Shown here piece after piece: positions 55,216 through 64,000 of a DNA stretch of 64,000 nt. The translations under genes and the position numbers were made by a program. The DNA lies in NCBI RefSeq assembly GCF_003408845.1, contig NZ_LRTV01000001.1:547484-611483 (forward strand). The letters are read 5' to 3'. The notes under the pieces are model-generated. The model saw only the letters and a list, made by a program, of their open reading frames with translations. It ran no database searches and was not told where the DNA came from. Position 1 is the first letter of the stretch. Each line of letters begins with the position of its first letter. This DNA comes from Gardnerella massiliensis (lineage in GTDB: Bacteria; Actinomycetota; Actinomycetes; Actinomycetales; Bifidobacteriaceae).

Positions 55216-58200
55216 TTAGCTTTCTTTAGACCGACGCTTGCGATGGTGCTTACCAGTTTTTGTTATGGAAATACCGAGTGCGGCGAGCGCTGCGGACCAT
55301 GCGGTAGCTGCCATTGCGGCAGTTGTGTCGCTACCAGTGTTGGCGAGCTTCGGCTCCGGCTTTGCTTCCGACTCCGGCTTTGCTTCCGAATCTGGCGTCG
55401 TGACTGAATCTTTCGGCAAGGCATTTGCGCCTGGAAGCGGGCACTCGCACGGCTCAGGATTCACACAAGATCCCTGATCTGGCGTTGGCTCATCATCCAA
55501 ATCGATGTCGAAGTCCCAATCTGGCGTCTCATCTTCTTCTGGGGTTGGCTCCGGAGTTGGCGTTGGCTGCGGTTCCGGCGCTGGTTCAGGCGTTGGCGCT
55601 GGCTCAGGCTCAGGAATCACATCAATTTCCATAGTAACTTCCGCTTCGCGACCGTACTCGTCGGTAGTAGTAAACGTTAGCTCAACTTTTGGCTTGCCAT
55701 TCACAATCTTCGGAGTGCCGGAAATTGTGCATGCAGTGCCATTGCAGTCTGCGCTAATGCCGTTTACAGAAGTTAAGCCTTTAGTAAGCAACTGACTAAT
55801 AGCTTGCAAACTAAAGTTCGTGAAAACACCCTCGCGAACAGAACCACTAAACTTGAACTTCATCTTCTTCATCTTCTCGAAGTTTGCAGTAATAATGGTT
55901 TCGCTCGTTGATTGAGACTTTGGAAGCGAAATCTCTGGATTTACGCCAGCATCACGCAAAAGCTGCTTCAACTGCGCAAAATTGGCTTCACGATTTCCAC
56001 GAATCTTCGCTGCAAGTGTTGGATTACCTGCTTCATCAGCAAGCTCAGCAAGCACTTCTCGCTTATTTTCAAAAGCCTCCCTATTAATCTCAATATTGAG
56101 ATTAATATTACTCAAATCTATTCCAGCTTCTCGCGCCAAATTCTTCAACGCTTCTATTGAAGAATTCTTGGAATTGGAGATTTGCTTGGCAATCCATGGC
56201 TTTCCAGCATCTTCAGCAAGTTTTACAAGCGCTTCTCGCTGTTCGTCAAAAGCATCACTGTCAATTTCATTCCCTAGATCAGCATGTCTCAAATCTATTC
56301 CAGCTTCTCGCGCTAAATTCTCCAACGCTTCTATTGAAGAATTCTTGGAATTGGAAATTTGCTTGACAATCCATCGCTTTCCAGCATCATTAGCAAGTTT
56401 TACAAGCAAAGCCTTTATACGCTCAGTCTCAGCAGCTTTGTAAACATCACTGTGCTCTTTACGAAGCTTTTCCCTAATATTTTGCAAGAAATCATTAGAG
56501 TTACGAATTTCATCAGCTAGATCACTATAACCCTTATCTTCAGCAGCCTTAGCTAATGCTTCACGCTGAGCAACGTAGTCATTGTAGATTTGCTCCTTAT
56601 GTTCCTTTCGCGCTTCTTCTAACAGATTTTGCAAAGCCACAAGCGTAGAGTTATGGGAATTACGAATCAGCTTAGCCATATATGGCATACCATCCATAAT
56701 TGCCATTCGAGACAAAGCTATACGCTCTTTACTAGTAGCTTTATGCTGATCTGCTGGAGCTACTGGCTTTTCGATCGTCTCAGACGACCAATCCTTAAAC
56801 ACATAGCCAGCATTTGCAAGCACATCTGGAATGTAATCCTTTATTGCAGACTCTTTGCCATTACGCACCCAGTATGTGTGCATTGGCGACCGCATGGTTC
56901 CGCCATTGCCAGCTACATACGTCACCTTTGTGTAGTTTTCAGCAATAAATTCATATTCCTTCGTACCTTTTTCTGGCAAATCTTGATCCGCAATCACTTG
57001 TGGAAGCACGCGAATATGTACCTTAATCGGAACAGTATCAATTCCTCCCTTATCATTCCTGCGACTAACGTTTACTACAACCGTGGTAATACCCGGCTTA
57101 GCAATTTCTTCGCCAGCTTTGTTCACGCCAGCACCTTGCATACCAACAATACTAGGGTTCGAATCAGCATCCTTTCCGCGCACAAGACCATAAGGACCAG
57201 GCATGCCGTCGCCAACACTCAGAATAATATCCGACGCGTTCACATCGTCAACATGCGCCTGGTTTGCAACATATACGCGAGTTTTCTTTTCATTATCATT
57301 ACTTGACGGAGCATTGGATTTTTTACCAGCAGCATCATAAATAGACCAGCCACCAAAACCAACAAGCTGTTCTTCTAATGTATCAGCTTTATTCTTAATG
57401 TCACCGTAATAGTTTTTACTATTTGGATCGAAGTAGAACACCTTCGGATTGTAAGTACCGTCAGTCCACCTTCTACCAAAACCTGGTAAGAAGACATACG
57501 GCACGTAATTATCCGGAATTTTCTCTTTGCCGCCAGGCTTCAACACGTTATCCACTTTTCTAAAGACAGCTCTAAACTTAGTGTCTTCAGTAAACCGCAT
57601 CGTAGCAATTTGTTCTTTAGTGTAAAGCTTTGTATTTGGCGAGCTATCCGTATTAACAGAACGTTCTTCAGCAGGAGATGTTGCGTTAGGTGCAGATGCA
57701 GTTGCAAACAGAGCTAACATTGGCAAAGGAGTTGCAGGTAAGCTAGCACGCGCTGCAGGCACGGTACTGCCCTTAACCATCTCCCAACCAAGAAACTCGT
57801 AGTGGAAGCTATTTTGATCGTACTTTTTGCCAGTAACTTGAGGAGCTTTTACGCCCGTATTAGGTGGTTTTACACCACTTTCTTTCCCATCAGATTTCCA
57901 AACGTAATATTTTTCACGGCCTTCAAAACTACCTTCAGTACCATCTGGCTTCTCAAACTCTACCTTAACGTAATTTCCATTCTTCTTTGTAACAAAATCA
58001 ATCTCACCGGATTTGCCAATAACTGGTGAGTTCTCAGTCTGCTGAGAACCAGAACCAGGCTGAGTATCATCCTTCGGCAAGCTGTCTGAATACATCAGCT
58101 GATAGATTATCTTTAAGCGTCCTACAAGGTTATAAGTCTTGTAATCTTCTGCATCCTTATACTTGATTGTCACTTTCAAAGGAACAGTGTACAAAGCAGG

Positions 58201-61200
58201 CTTCTTAAGCATTTTCTGCTTGAACTTATTTTTCTCAGCTTCAGTTGGAAAATCGTATTCGACTTTTATGTCTTCTACTTCCTTTTTCAAAGCAGCATCA
58301 TATTTCAAAGCAGCTTCTGCTTTGAGTTCAGACATATTAGTTATAAAATCGGTTAACTTTGGAAGCGAATCTTCCTTATCTTGCACAGCAACCAAGTAAT
58401 CAGTCTGCACTTTTGGCTCTGGCCAAGCTTCTTGATCTGCCACGAACTCTTGGAATGGTTTATCAACTTTCCAATTCGAGACATCATCTATAGGCGTTAC
58501 TTCTTCTTTGCCATTAATCATACTGCTTCGATTCCAAGTTCCCTTAGCATTGGTTAGGTTTTCTTGAAGCCTCGTCAACGCACTAGTAGAATCGTTAGCA
58601 GTGTAAGGAATTTTCGAAAGATCAGTGCCCTTCTTCACATAGAACACCTTAGGACCGCTTGTCTTGTCCTTCCACAATCGCCCTGGTGCAGGCTTGAAGA
58701 TTGCAATTACAGAATCTTCTGGAACTGTTCCATTGTCGGACGAACTCGAGAAGTAGTCGATTCGCTTGTAAATAGCGTGGTAAGTTACGCCGTCTTGCAA
58801 ATTCACATTCTCGTAGCGGTCGCTTGAATTTATGTCAAACGTCTGCTCTTGCTTCTTCTCCTCTGGCTTCGGCGCACCAGAAGAAGGATTGCTAGAAGAA
58901 GTCGTACCAGAAGAAGGCGTACTAGTAGTCGGTTCTACAACTTTCGTCGCCCAACCCTTAAACACGTAGTGGTAATGCTGGTCGCTGTAATCATTGCCGA
59001 AGGCTTGCGGCACGCGGATTCTAACATCCTTACCCTTATAAACGTACGCAGTAAGCGTAGTTATTCCGCTAGTAGAAGAACCAGTATTACCTCCATCGTG
59101 ACCAATAATAGTGCCTTCATCATTCTTACCGGTAAAGGTAATCGGCACGTAGTCGTCAGCGTGCTTGCTGCCGTACTCTGTAGCCTTAAACTTCTCCCAA
59201 TCGCTTTTGTACACCAAATCTGGCAGCACGCGGTACAGCACTTCAGTTTCAGCAGTGTTTCCATCAAGCTTCACTTGCACTTTAATCTTGTGCAAACCTG
59301 GAGTGCTGTCAAACCTTTCGCCTTGCGCAAAGCTGAACTTAGCGTTACTTGGATACTTATCAGCATTCTTTATAAGCTCTTTAGCTGAATTATCATCCAG
59401 ACTCAAAGCATCTGTTGGCTTCAAAACCTTAGTATCGATTGCAACAGGAGCTTTTAGCTTGAATTTAACAGTGTAAATTACTTCAGGGCTATTCTGCTCT
59501 TCGGAGCGAATCGGCAAACGATTTACGCCGGGAGCATACTTAAGCGTCGCAGAGCCAGCATCAGACGAACCGATTTGCGAAGTCCAGACATCAAACTCAT
59601 ATCCAGGCTTCGCTTTTACTGTTGGAAGCGGCATCTGGTATGCCTTCGTGCCCTTAATTGCATCGTACACAAGAGCAGAGCCGTTAGCTACATTGTTTCC
59701 TTGCCAGTCAACAACGCTGCCCATAGAGCTTTGGTTATCAGCCACTTTGAACACGTAGCGCGTGTAGTGATCTGGGCGAGCTTGACCATCGTTCTCGCGC
59801 TTAAGCACGCGAACGTCTTTATATTTGAAGGTGATTTCAGGAATCTCATTAACATCCTGCTTGCCATATTCGTCAGTTTTATAAGTAAAACTATTCTGCG
59901 TAGTTTCCGGCATAAAGCCTTCAATCGGCTTGTAGAACGCTACGTCGTACTTTCTGTTTACAGAGCTGACTTCGCTTTCTGGAAGAAGATCCTTGCCGTC
60001 TTGATCAATATACTTTACCTTATACTTGCGCGTATTGTACGTTTGGTAAATAAACTCGCCAGTATTCTGATCCTCGTCCTTCGAGGCTTCAAAGCTCGTG
60101 AACTGCTTATCTGGGAAGTGCGTTTCGTCACTGTAGACTGCTTCCGCATTGTAGCGCAAATGCTCGCGCAAGCCGGAAACCGTTTGAGTAGAAATGTGAT
60201 CCACCATCGCGGCCTTGGCTGCAGCATCAGTAGCATTCTTATAATCAGCAATCGTGTACTCAGGCTTTAAGAATATGTGCTTAAAAGTACCGTTGTAGCG
60301 AGTATCCTTAACCCACACTGCATCAAGCTTTATATCTTCGACTACTTTATTGCCGAAAGCGTACGGAAGTTTTGTGCCGTTCTTGTCAATTTCCCAGCCG
60401 TAGAAATCGTAGCCTTTGCGCGTTGGAGTGGTTATGTCCTTCTTTTCGTCAATAACATGGTAGTGATTGAACTCCAACTTTTTAACTACGTCGGAGCCAC
60501 TTATTTCATTGCCGTTTTCGTCAGTTTTCGGCATATGGTAGTCAAACGTTACAGTGTGCTTAATATTAGTTGGCTTACCCCACGCAGCGTAAAGCTTAAT
60601 GCCGTTGACTGGCACTGTAAAATCTTTAGTTTCGCCTTTAGCTTTGCCGTCGCCTTCAGCGCCTTCACTATTGTCATTTATCTTGCCATTTATAAGATGA
60701 ATACCGGCTTGATCAACGGCCCATCCTTTAAACACGTAGTCTTCTGGCAAATTATCAGGGCGAACGATGGAGTAAGTCTTGCCGTTAAGCTTGAAAGTGT
60801 ACTTTCCATCGAACTGCTTAGACGTATCGCCAGCATTGTCTTTAGTTACAGAAGCATCGTAAGACGTATCGTTTCCGTATAAGTCTGCATCTTCGCCCGT
60901 CAAATCTTTTTTGCCGCGCTTAGACAAGCTATACTCAAACGGCAGTTCTTCTTTAGCAGCGTCACTGCCGTCCTTTATAGCATTGCCATCCGCATTATAA
61001 AACTGCACAGCGTACTTCTGGCGGTCGTACCTAAACTCAAGTGGTTTGTTATCATCAAATTCTTGTTCATCACCGTGATAATTTTCTTGTTCATCTACTG
61101 GAACGCCCCTATACTTTCGAAATGCTAAATGATACTTTTTAGCAAAATCTTTCTGCTCATCCTCACTTAAATCATCCCAATCCCCATGAGCATGAGATTC

Positions 61201-64000
61201 GTTATACCACACTTCCAGATTTTCTTCAAAGTCTCCTTTATCAAGGGCACCACCAACTCTTGCCGTATCATAACCATCAGCAGGATTAAAACCAGCAATA
61301 GATGGAGCTGGATAATCATAGTCAGCGCTAGGAGTATCATCTTTGCTATAAGAATCGGTAGAAAGCTCATAATCGTCCTCGCTTATGTCACCACCCTTTT
61401 TAGCAGAGGCAATACTTTGCTTCCTAATAATCACCTGTATAGGCTGACTTTGATTACTTTTATCAGCAGTAAGCAGACGCTGATTATCTTTTAACTCGTG
61501 TGTAACTTGAGGGTTATGCTCAGGGTCATCGCTAATTTTAGGTATTACTTTGTCTTTTGGATTTTTTTTAAAAGCAGCACGCCAACGAGGGTCAGCAAAT
61601 TCTTCTTTAGTAAAACGATACGGAGGAGTGTCACGATACTTTACAACCCCTGCAAATCCAAGCTGCCACCCTAAAGAGCCTTCTCCCTCTTTACTAAAAT
61701 ATAATTCATTTACATCAGGCCAAATATCAGTAAGCTTTTGACCGTAACGAACATTTACGCGGTAGCCTTTATGGTTAATCTCAGTGCCATGCTCATCCTT
61801 GTCTTTACCAACATACTTATCTGAGCAACCGCCACCGCCAGCATAGCAATAAATAGTTGTTTTGCCGTTTTCATCTTTTCTTTTTATAGCAGCATTGTCA
61901 CCATTATCTACGCCAGCCGGCTTAGCAAAAATAAGCTCATAAGTATTGCGATCGTAAACTAAGTTAAGAGTGTTGTTTAAGTCGTTCGCGCAAAGCTGCG
62001 ATTTACTACGTTTGCCTAAATCTGGACGACCCGGCACAAAATCATGTTGCTCATCGTTAAGCTTTTTAGTAAGATCCTTATTCACGTGGAAGTAGCGCGT
62101 GAATATGTCCTTGTAAACTCTATTATCCCAATTAGGGGTTTTAGCATCAATAGGACCTGTAACATACTTACCGCTAGAATCTTTAAGGTAATTGCTTTCG
62201 GCACCAGGATTCGTGGTATCATACCCGTCTAAGTCTGTTACATGCGTATCGTTCATCCAGTTGAACTTTGCAATTAAGCCAGTTTCGTGTTTAGAATCTT
62301 TGCCTTGCAACTCTTCTTTAGTTAAGCCAAGCTCCGGGTTCTTTACATAATCAGTTTCGCTTGCGCCATTAAGCTTACTAGCATCATCAACAACGCCAGC
62401 GTCATTCATCTTATCAAGCGCAACTTCACTGTCTGTTTGCACATTCTGGCGCTCAACAAGACCAACAAAGTCGTAGTTTGCAAGCGAATTCGGATGCTCT
62501 TTGTCAACTAAATCTGCCTTCTGCACCCACACGTTCACGCGGTAGCTGGTAGTATTGTTAGCTTCCCAAACTGCGCGGAACTTAACATCGTGATCTGGCA
62601 TAATGTAGTTATGCGCTTCATTAGTTACAGACCTATTAGAAGCACTTGAGCGATTATTATTATCCCCCGAGAGATTAGTATTATCCCCCGGTTGTACTAT
62701 CTCCCACCCAAGGAAGTGATGACCACGATACGTAGGTTCTGGAACCTCAGGCACTTTCTGGCCATAATACACTTTTTGAGCAGTAACATCCGTGCCGCCA
62801 GCAGAATCGTACGTAACTTCATACGCTTTACGGTAGTAGCGAAGGTTCAAAACTAGCTTGTCTTTTTCGTCTTCAGAATCCGAAAGCGGCGAGCTAATAA
62901 GATTATGCTCCGGTTCGTAGCCTGGAATATACGTTGAAACAGCTGTTACATTCGAGCCAACTGTGCCCGTAATCTCTGTAACGTGTATAAGTTCTGAAGT
63001 TGTTGTAACTTTGCCATTCTTGTCTTTAGTTTTATGTTCTACAACAATAGGCTTGCCAATATTAGGCGCTTCATCAAACGTATCCTTATCCTTGAGATTC
63101 TGCACCAAGTGACGCACATAGTACTTAGCTGTTTTAGGAGCGTAGTTGATGTTCAACTCGCCATAGTACTGAATGCCATCTTCTGCTTTTGGTTGCGTAG
63201 AGGACGAAGGTTGCGGATTTGTAGTTGCTTGAGATGATGAGGCTTGCGGAGCTTGAGCGCCGTTATTGCCCCCAACAGCCGGCCTTTCCTTTACAGCGTA
63301 ATCAGTAATCAGCTTCTTGCTTAAACGCAAGTAGCGAACAGCATCCGCATCCGTGCCATCGTCAATAACGAACTTGCTGTTATTTCCCTCAACTTTTTTA
63401 ACGTAGTACTGGTAATCACCGGAGTGATATACGGACGGGCGGTATCCAGCAGCCTTTGGAAGCTCAATGTATTCGTACTTTTCGTTTTTGCCGAGATTAT
63501 TTAAGAAGTCTTCGTCAATCGTAAGCTCGTACGGCTGCACAAGTTGCTTATTCGCAGCACCACCAATCGTGTAGCGAATTTTCAAATTGTACGTAGCTCT
63601 TGGCTTTTTGTCGGTTTGTACCTGACCATTGGCTTCACTGGTGCTGCCAGCCGTTGGATTATCCGTATTCGGCTTAATTACCTGGCTATTTGGATCAGTT
63701 GCTGTATTAGTTGTTGTTGTGCCAGTGTTCGGTGTGCCAGTGTTCGGTGTGCCAGCGTTTGGAGTAGAAGAAGGTGAAGTCGTTGGCTGATTGTTCGAAG
63801 TAGACCGATTCTGTGAATCAGAGTTCGATGAAGTAGTTGAAGGCGTGCCGTTTTTATCTTCGCCTGCACCTTGTGCACCTTGCCCCCCTTGAGCATTGGC
63901 ATTGCCTTCTGCACTTGGGGTCGCTGCAGTTCCAGCACCAGCATTAGATGCTGTACTTGCAGGAGTTACAGGAGTAGACGGTGTAACTGTATTAGCTGCA
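55216..64000 (-). CDS. Giant LAXTG-anchored adhesin-like surface protein (partial, N-terminus beyond window)
   Basis: At least 2,927 residues. The frame stays open from the stop at 55216 to the window edge; the TTG at 63585 is internal. From the edge it runs: a Thr/Asn/Pro/Gly linker (repeated GTNTP, 63716-63760); many InlB/Listeria-Bacteroides-like modules (GY.F.GWE, AVW); a Rib-like module near 59400; paired modules ending FGRRWTDG..PKVFY and APGRLWKDK..PKVFY; helical repeats including a 180-bp near-identical DNA duplication (56151 and 56331); a Pro/Glu stretch; a Cys-containing acidic segment (GSCVNPEPCECPLPG); and a sorting signal PKLANTG, hydrophobic segment and KHHRKRRSKES. LAXTG suggests a sortase E-type enzyme. 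An adhesion role is inferred. Confidence 0.88.
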   Translation of the reverse strand, partial: AANTVTPSTPVTPASTASNAGAGTAATPSAEGNANAQGGQGAQGAGEDKNGTPSTTSSNSDSQNRSTSNNQPTTSPSSTPNAGTPNTGTPNTGTTTTNTATDPNSQVIKPNTDNPTAGSTSEANGQVQTDKKPRATYNLKIRYTIGGAANKQLVQPYELTIDEDFLNNLGKNEKYEYIELPKAAGYRPSVYHSGDYQYYVKKVEGNNSKFVIDDGTDADAVRYLRLSKKLITDYAVKERPAVGGNNGAQAPQASSSQATTNPQPSSSTQPKAEDGIQYYGELNINYAPKTAKYYVRHLVQNLKDKDTFDEAPNIGKPIVVEHKTKDKNGKVTTTSELIHVTEITGTVGSNVTAVSTYIPGYEPEHNLISSPLSDSEDEKDKLVLNLRYYRKAYEVTYDSAGGTDVTAQKVYYGQKVPEVPEPTYRGHHFLGWEIVQPGDNTNLSGDNNNRSSASNRSVTNEAHNYIMPDHDVKFRAVWEANNTTSYRVNVWVQKADLVDKEHPNSLANYDFVGLVERQNVQTDSEVALDKMNDAGVVDDASKLNGASETDYVKNPELGLTKEELQGKDSKHETGLIAKFNWMNDTHVTDLDGYDTTNPGAESNYLKDSSGKYVTGPIDAKTPNWDNRVYKDIFTRYFHVNKDLTKKLNDEQHDFVPGRPDLGKRSKSQLCANDLNNTLNLVYDRNTYELIFAKPAGVDNGDNAAIKRKDENGKTTIYCYAGGGGCSDKYVGKDKDEHGTEINHKGYRVNVRYGQKLTDIWPDVNELYFSKEGEGSLGWQLGFAGVVKYRDTPPYRFTKEEFADPRWRAAFKKNPKDKVIPKISDDPEHNPQVTHELKDNQRLLTADKSNQSQPIQVIIRKQSIASAKKGGDISEDDYELSTDSYSKDDTPSADYDYPAPSIAGFNPADGYDTARVGGALDKGDFEENLEVWYNESHAHGDWDDLSEDEQKDFAKKYHLAFRKYRGVPVDEQENYHGDEQEFDDNKPLEFRYDRQKYAVQFYNADGNAIKDGSDAAKEELPFEYSLSKRGKKDLTGEDADLYGNDTSYDASVTKDNAGDTSKQFDGKYTFKLNGKTYSIVRPDNLPEDYVFKGWAVDQAGIHLINGKINDNSEGAEGDGKAKGETKDFTVPVNGIKLYAAWGKPTNIKHTVTFDYHMPKTDENGNEISGSDVVKKLEFNHYHVIDEKKDITTPTRKGYDFYGWEIDKNGTKLPYAFGNKVVEDIKLDAVWVKDTRYNGTFKHIFLKPEYTIADYKNATDAAAKAAMVDHISTQTVSGLREHLRYNAEAVYSDETHFPDKQFTSFEASKDEDQNTGEFIYQTYNTRKYKVKYIDQDGKDLLPESEVSSVNRKYDVAFYKPIEGFMPETTQNSFTYKTDEYGKQDVNEIPEITFKYKDVRVLKRENDGQARPDHYTRYVFKVADNQSSMGSVVDWQGNNVANGSALVYDAIKGTKAYQMPLPTVKAKPGYEFDVWTSQIGSSDAGSATLKYAPGVNRLPIRSEEQNSPEVIYTVKFKLKAPVAIDTKVLKPTDALSLDDNSAKELIKNADKYPSNAKFSFAQGERFDSTPGLHKIKVQVKLDGNTAETEVLYRVLPDLVYKSDWEKFKATEYGSKHADDYVPITFTGKNDEGTIIGHDGGNTGSSTSGITTLTAYVYKGKDVRIRVPQAFGNDYSDQHYHYVFKGWATKVVEPTTSTPSSGTTSSSNPSSGAPKPEEKKQEQTFDINSSDRYENVNLQDGVTYHAIYKRIDYFSSSSDNGTVPEDSVIAIFKPAPGRLWKDKTSGPKVFYVKKGTDLSKIPYTANDSTSALTRLQENLTNAKGTWNRSSMINGKEEVTPIDDVSNWKVDKPFQEFVADQEAWPEPKVQTDYLVAVQDKEDSLPKLTDFITNMSELKAEAALKYDAALKKEVEDIKVEYDFPTEAEKNKFKQKMLKKPALYTVPLKVTIKYKDAEDYKTYNLVGRLKIIYQLMYSDSLPKDDTQPGSGSQQTENSPVIGKSGEIDFVTKKNGNYVKVEFEKPDGTEGSFEGREKYYVWKSDGKESGVKPPNTGVKAPQVTGKKYDQNSFHYEFLGWEMVKGSTVPAARASLPATPLPMLALFATASAPNATSPAEERSVNTDSSPNTKLYTKEQIATMRFTEDTKFRAVFRKVDNVLKPGGKEKIPDNYVPYVFLPGFGRRWTDGTYNPKVFYFDPNSKNYYGDIKNKADTLEEQLVGFGGWSIYDAAGKKSNAPSSNDNEKKTRVYVANQAHVDDVNASDIILSVGDGMPGPYGLVRGKDADSNPSIVGMQGAGVNKAGEEIAKPGITTVVVNVSRRNDKGGIDTVPIKVHIRVLPQVIADQDLPEKGTKEYEFIAENYTKVTYVAGNGGTMRSPMHTYWVRNGKESAIKDYIPDVLANAGYVFKDWSSETIEKPVAPADQHKATSKERIALSRMAIMDGMPYMAKLIRNSHNSTLVALQNLLEEARKEHKEQIYNDYVAQREALAKAAEDKGYSDLADEIRNSNDFLQNIREKLRKEHSDVYKAAETERIKALLVKLANDAGKRWIVKQISNSKNSSIEALENLAREAGIDLRHADLGNEIDSDAFDEQREALVKLAEDAGKPWIAKQISNSKNSSIEALKNLAREAGIDLSNINLNIEINREAFENKREVLAELADEAGNPTLAAKIRGNREANFAQLKQLLRDAGVNPEISLPKSQSTSETIITANFEKMKKMKFKFSGSVREGVFTNFSLQAISQLLTKGLTSVNGISADCNGTACTISGTPKIVNGKPKVELTFTTTDEYGREAEVTMEIDVIPEPEPAPTPEPAPEPQPTPTPEPTPEEDETPDWDFDIDLDDEPTPDQGSCVNPEPCECPLPGANALPKDSVTTPDSEAKPESEAKPEPKLANTGSDTTAAMAATAWSAALAALGISITKTGKHHRKRRSKES
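55900..56640. repeat. Coding repeats of about 60 residues in the giant surface protein
   Basis: Four to five helical repeats (REALAKLAEDAGKPWIAKQI then NSKNSSIEALKNLAREAG) are encoded here. Two are nearly identical at DNA level, starting at 56151 and 56331 (180-bp offset), which suggests a recent in-frame duplication. The others are more diverged. Confidence 0.85.

Noticed and set aside
63585-63587. Start codon of the giant surface protein at 63585
   Set aside because: It is an internal TTG with no signal peptide after it, and the same frame stays open to the end of the window.

Overview
The window is a 64 kb chromosomal segment of an AT-rich member of the Bifidobacteriaceae, most likely Gardnerella or a close relative. 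The evidence is the gene content and order: dnaG/dgt/alr, smpB/CHAP hydrolase/ftsX/ftsE/prfB, rpmE/prfA/prmC/threonylcarbamoyl-AMP synthase/TagO-type transferase, and luxS. The tRNA gene lacks an encoded CCA, and the proteins look bifidobacterial despite the low G+C. The species call is an inference made without any database search.

Layout. 1-6000: tRNA-Arg, an SLC13-type anion permease, catabolic acetolactate synthase (alsS) and DNA primase. 6000-11800: a secreted acidic repeat protein, dgt, alr, a GNAT acetyltransferase and luxS. 11800-17530: a complete oligopeptide/dipeptide ABC importer (binding protein, two permeases, double ATPase). 17900-19500: pdxS-pdxT for de novo PLP synthesis. 19500-25500: hairpin repeat arrays, a DinJ/YafQ-type toxin-antitoxin pair, a BspA-like LPXTG surface protein and coaX. 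25600-32330: an orphan sugar-binding lipoprotein, glmS and a polar amino-acid ABC importer. 32330-39480: repeat cluster, smpB, a PcsB-like CHAP hydrolase, ftsX, ftsE, prfB and map. 39590-44450: an M13 peptidase, a CAP-domain surface protein, an ssb paralogue and a structured repeat element. 44450-55100: proS, a PIF1-like helicase, orn, guaB, a TagO/WecA-like transferase, threonylcarbamoyl-AMP synthase, prmC, prfA and rpmE. 55216 to the window end: a giant LAXTG-anchored adhesin, open at the window edge, so its N-terminus is missing.

Themes. Housekeeping genes for translation, replication and division alternate with host-interface genes (surface proteins, importers, AI-2 synthase). PLP made by PdxST would serve Alr. 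The CHAP hydrolase beside ftsEX resembles the FtsEX-PcsB cell-separation module.

The most unusual content is intergenic. At least four families of tandem hairpin repeats with different sequences share a 52-bp period, and two have arm sequences that change in complementary pairs between copies. A separate multi-hairpin element of about 170 bp also shows compensatory arm changes, and in one place it encodes the last residues and stop codon of the LPXTG protein. Short 10-17 bp tandem repeats sit upstream of alsS, alr, coaX, the amino-acid ABC ATPase and prmC. In-frame repeats interrupt several housekeeping proteins (GlmS, Dgt, the peptide ABC ATPase, the threonylcarbamoyl-AMP synthase, FtsE).
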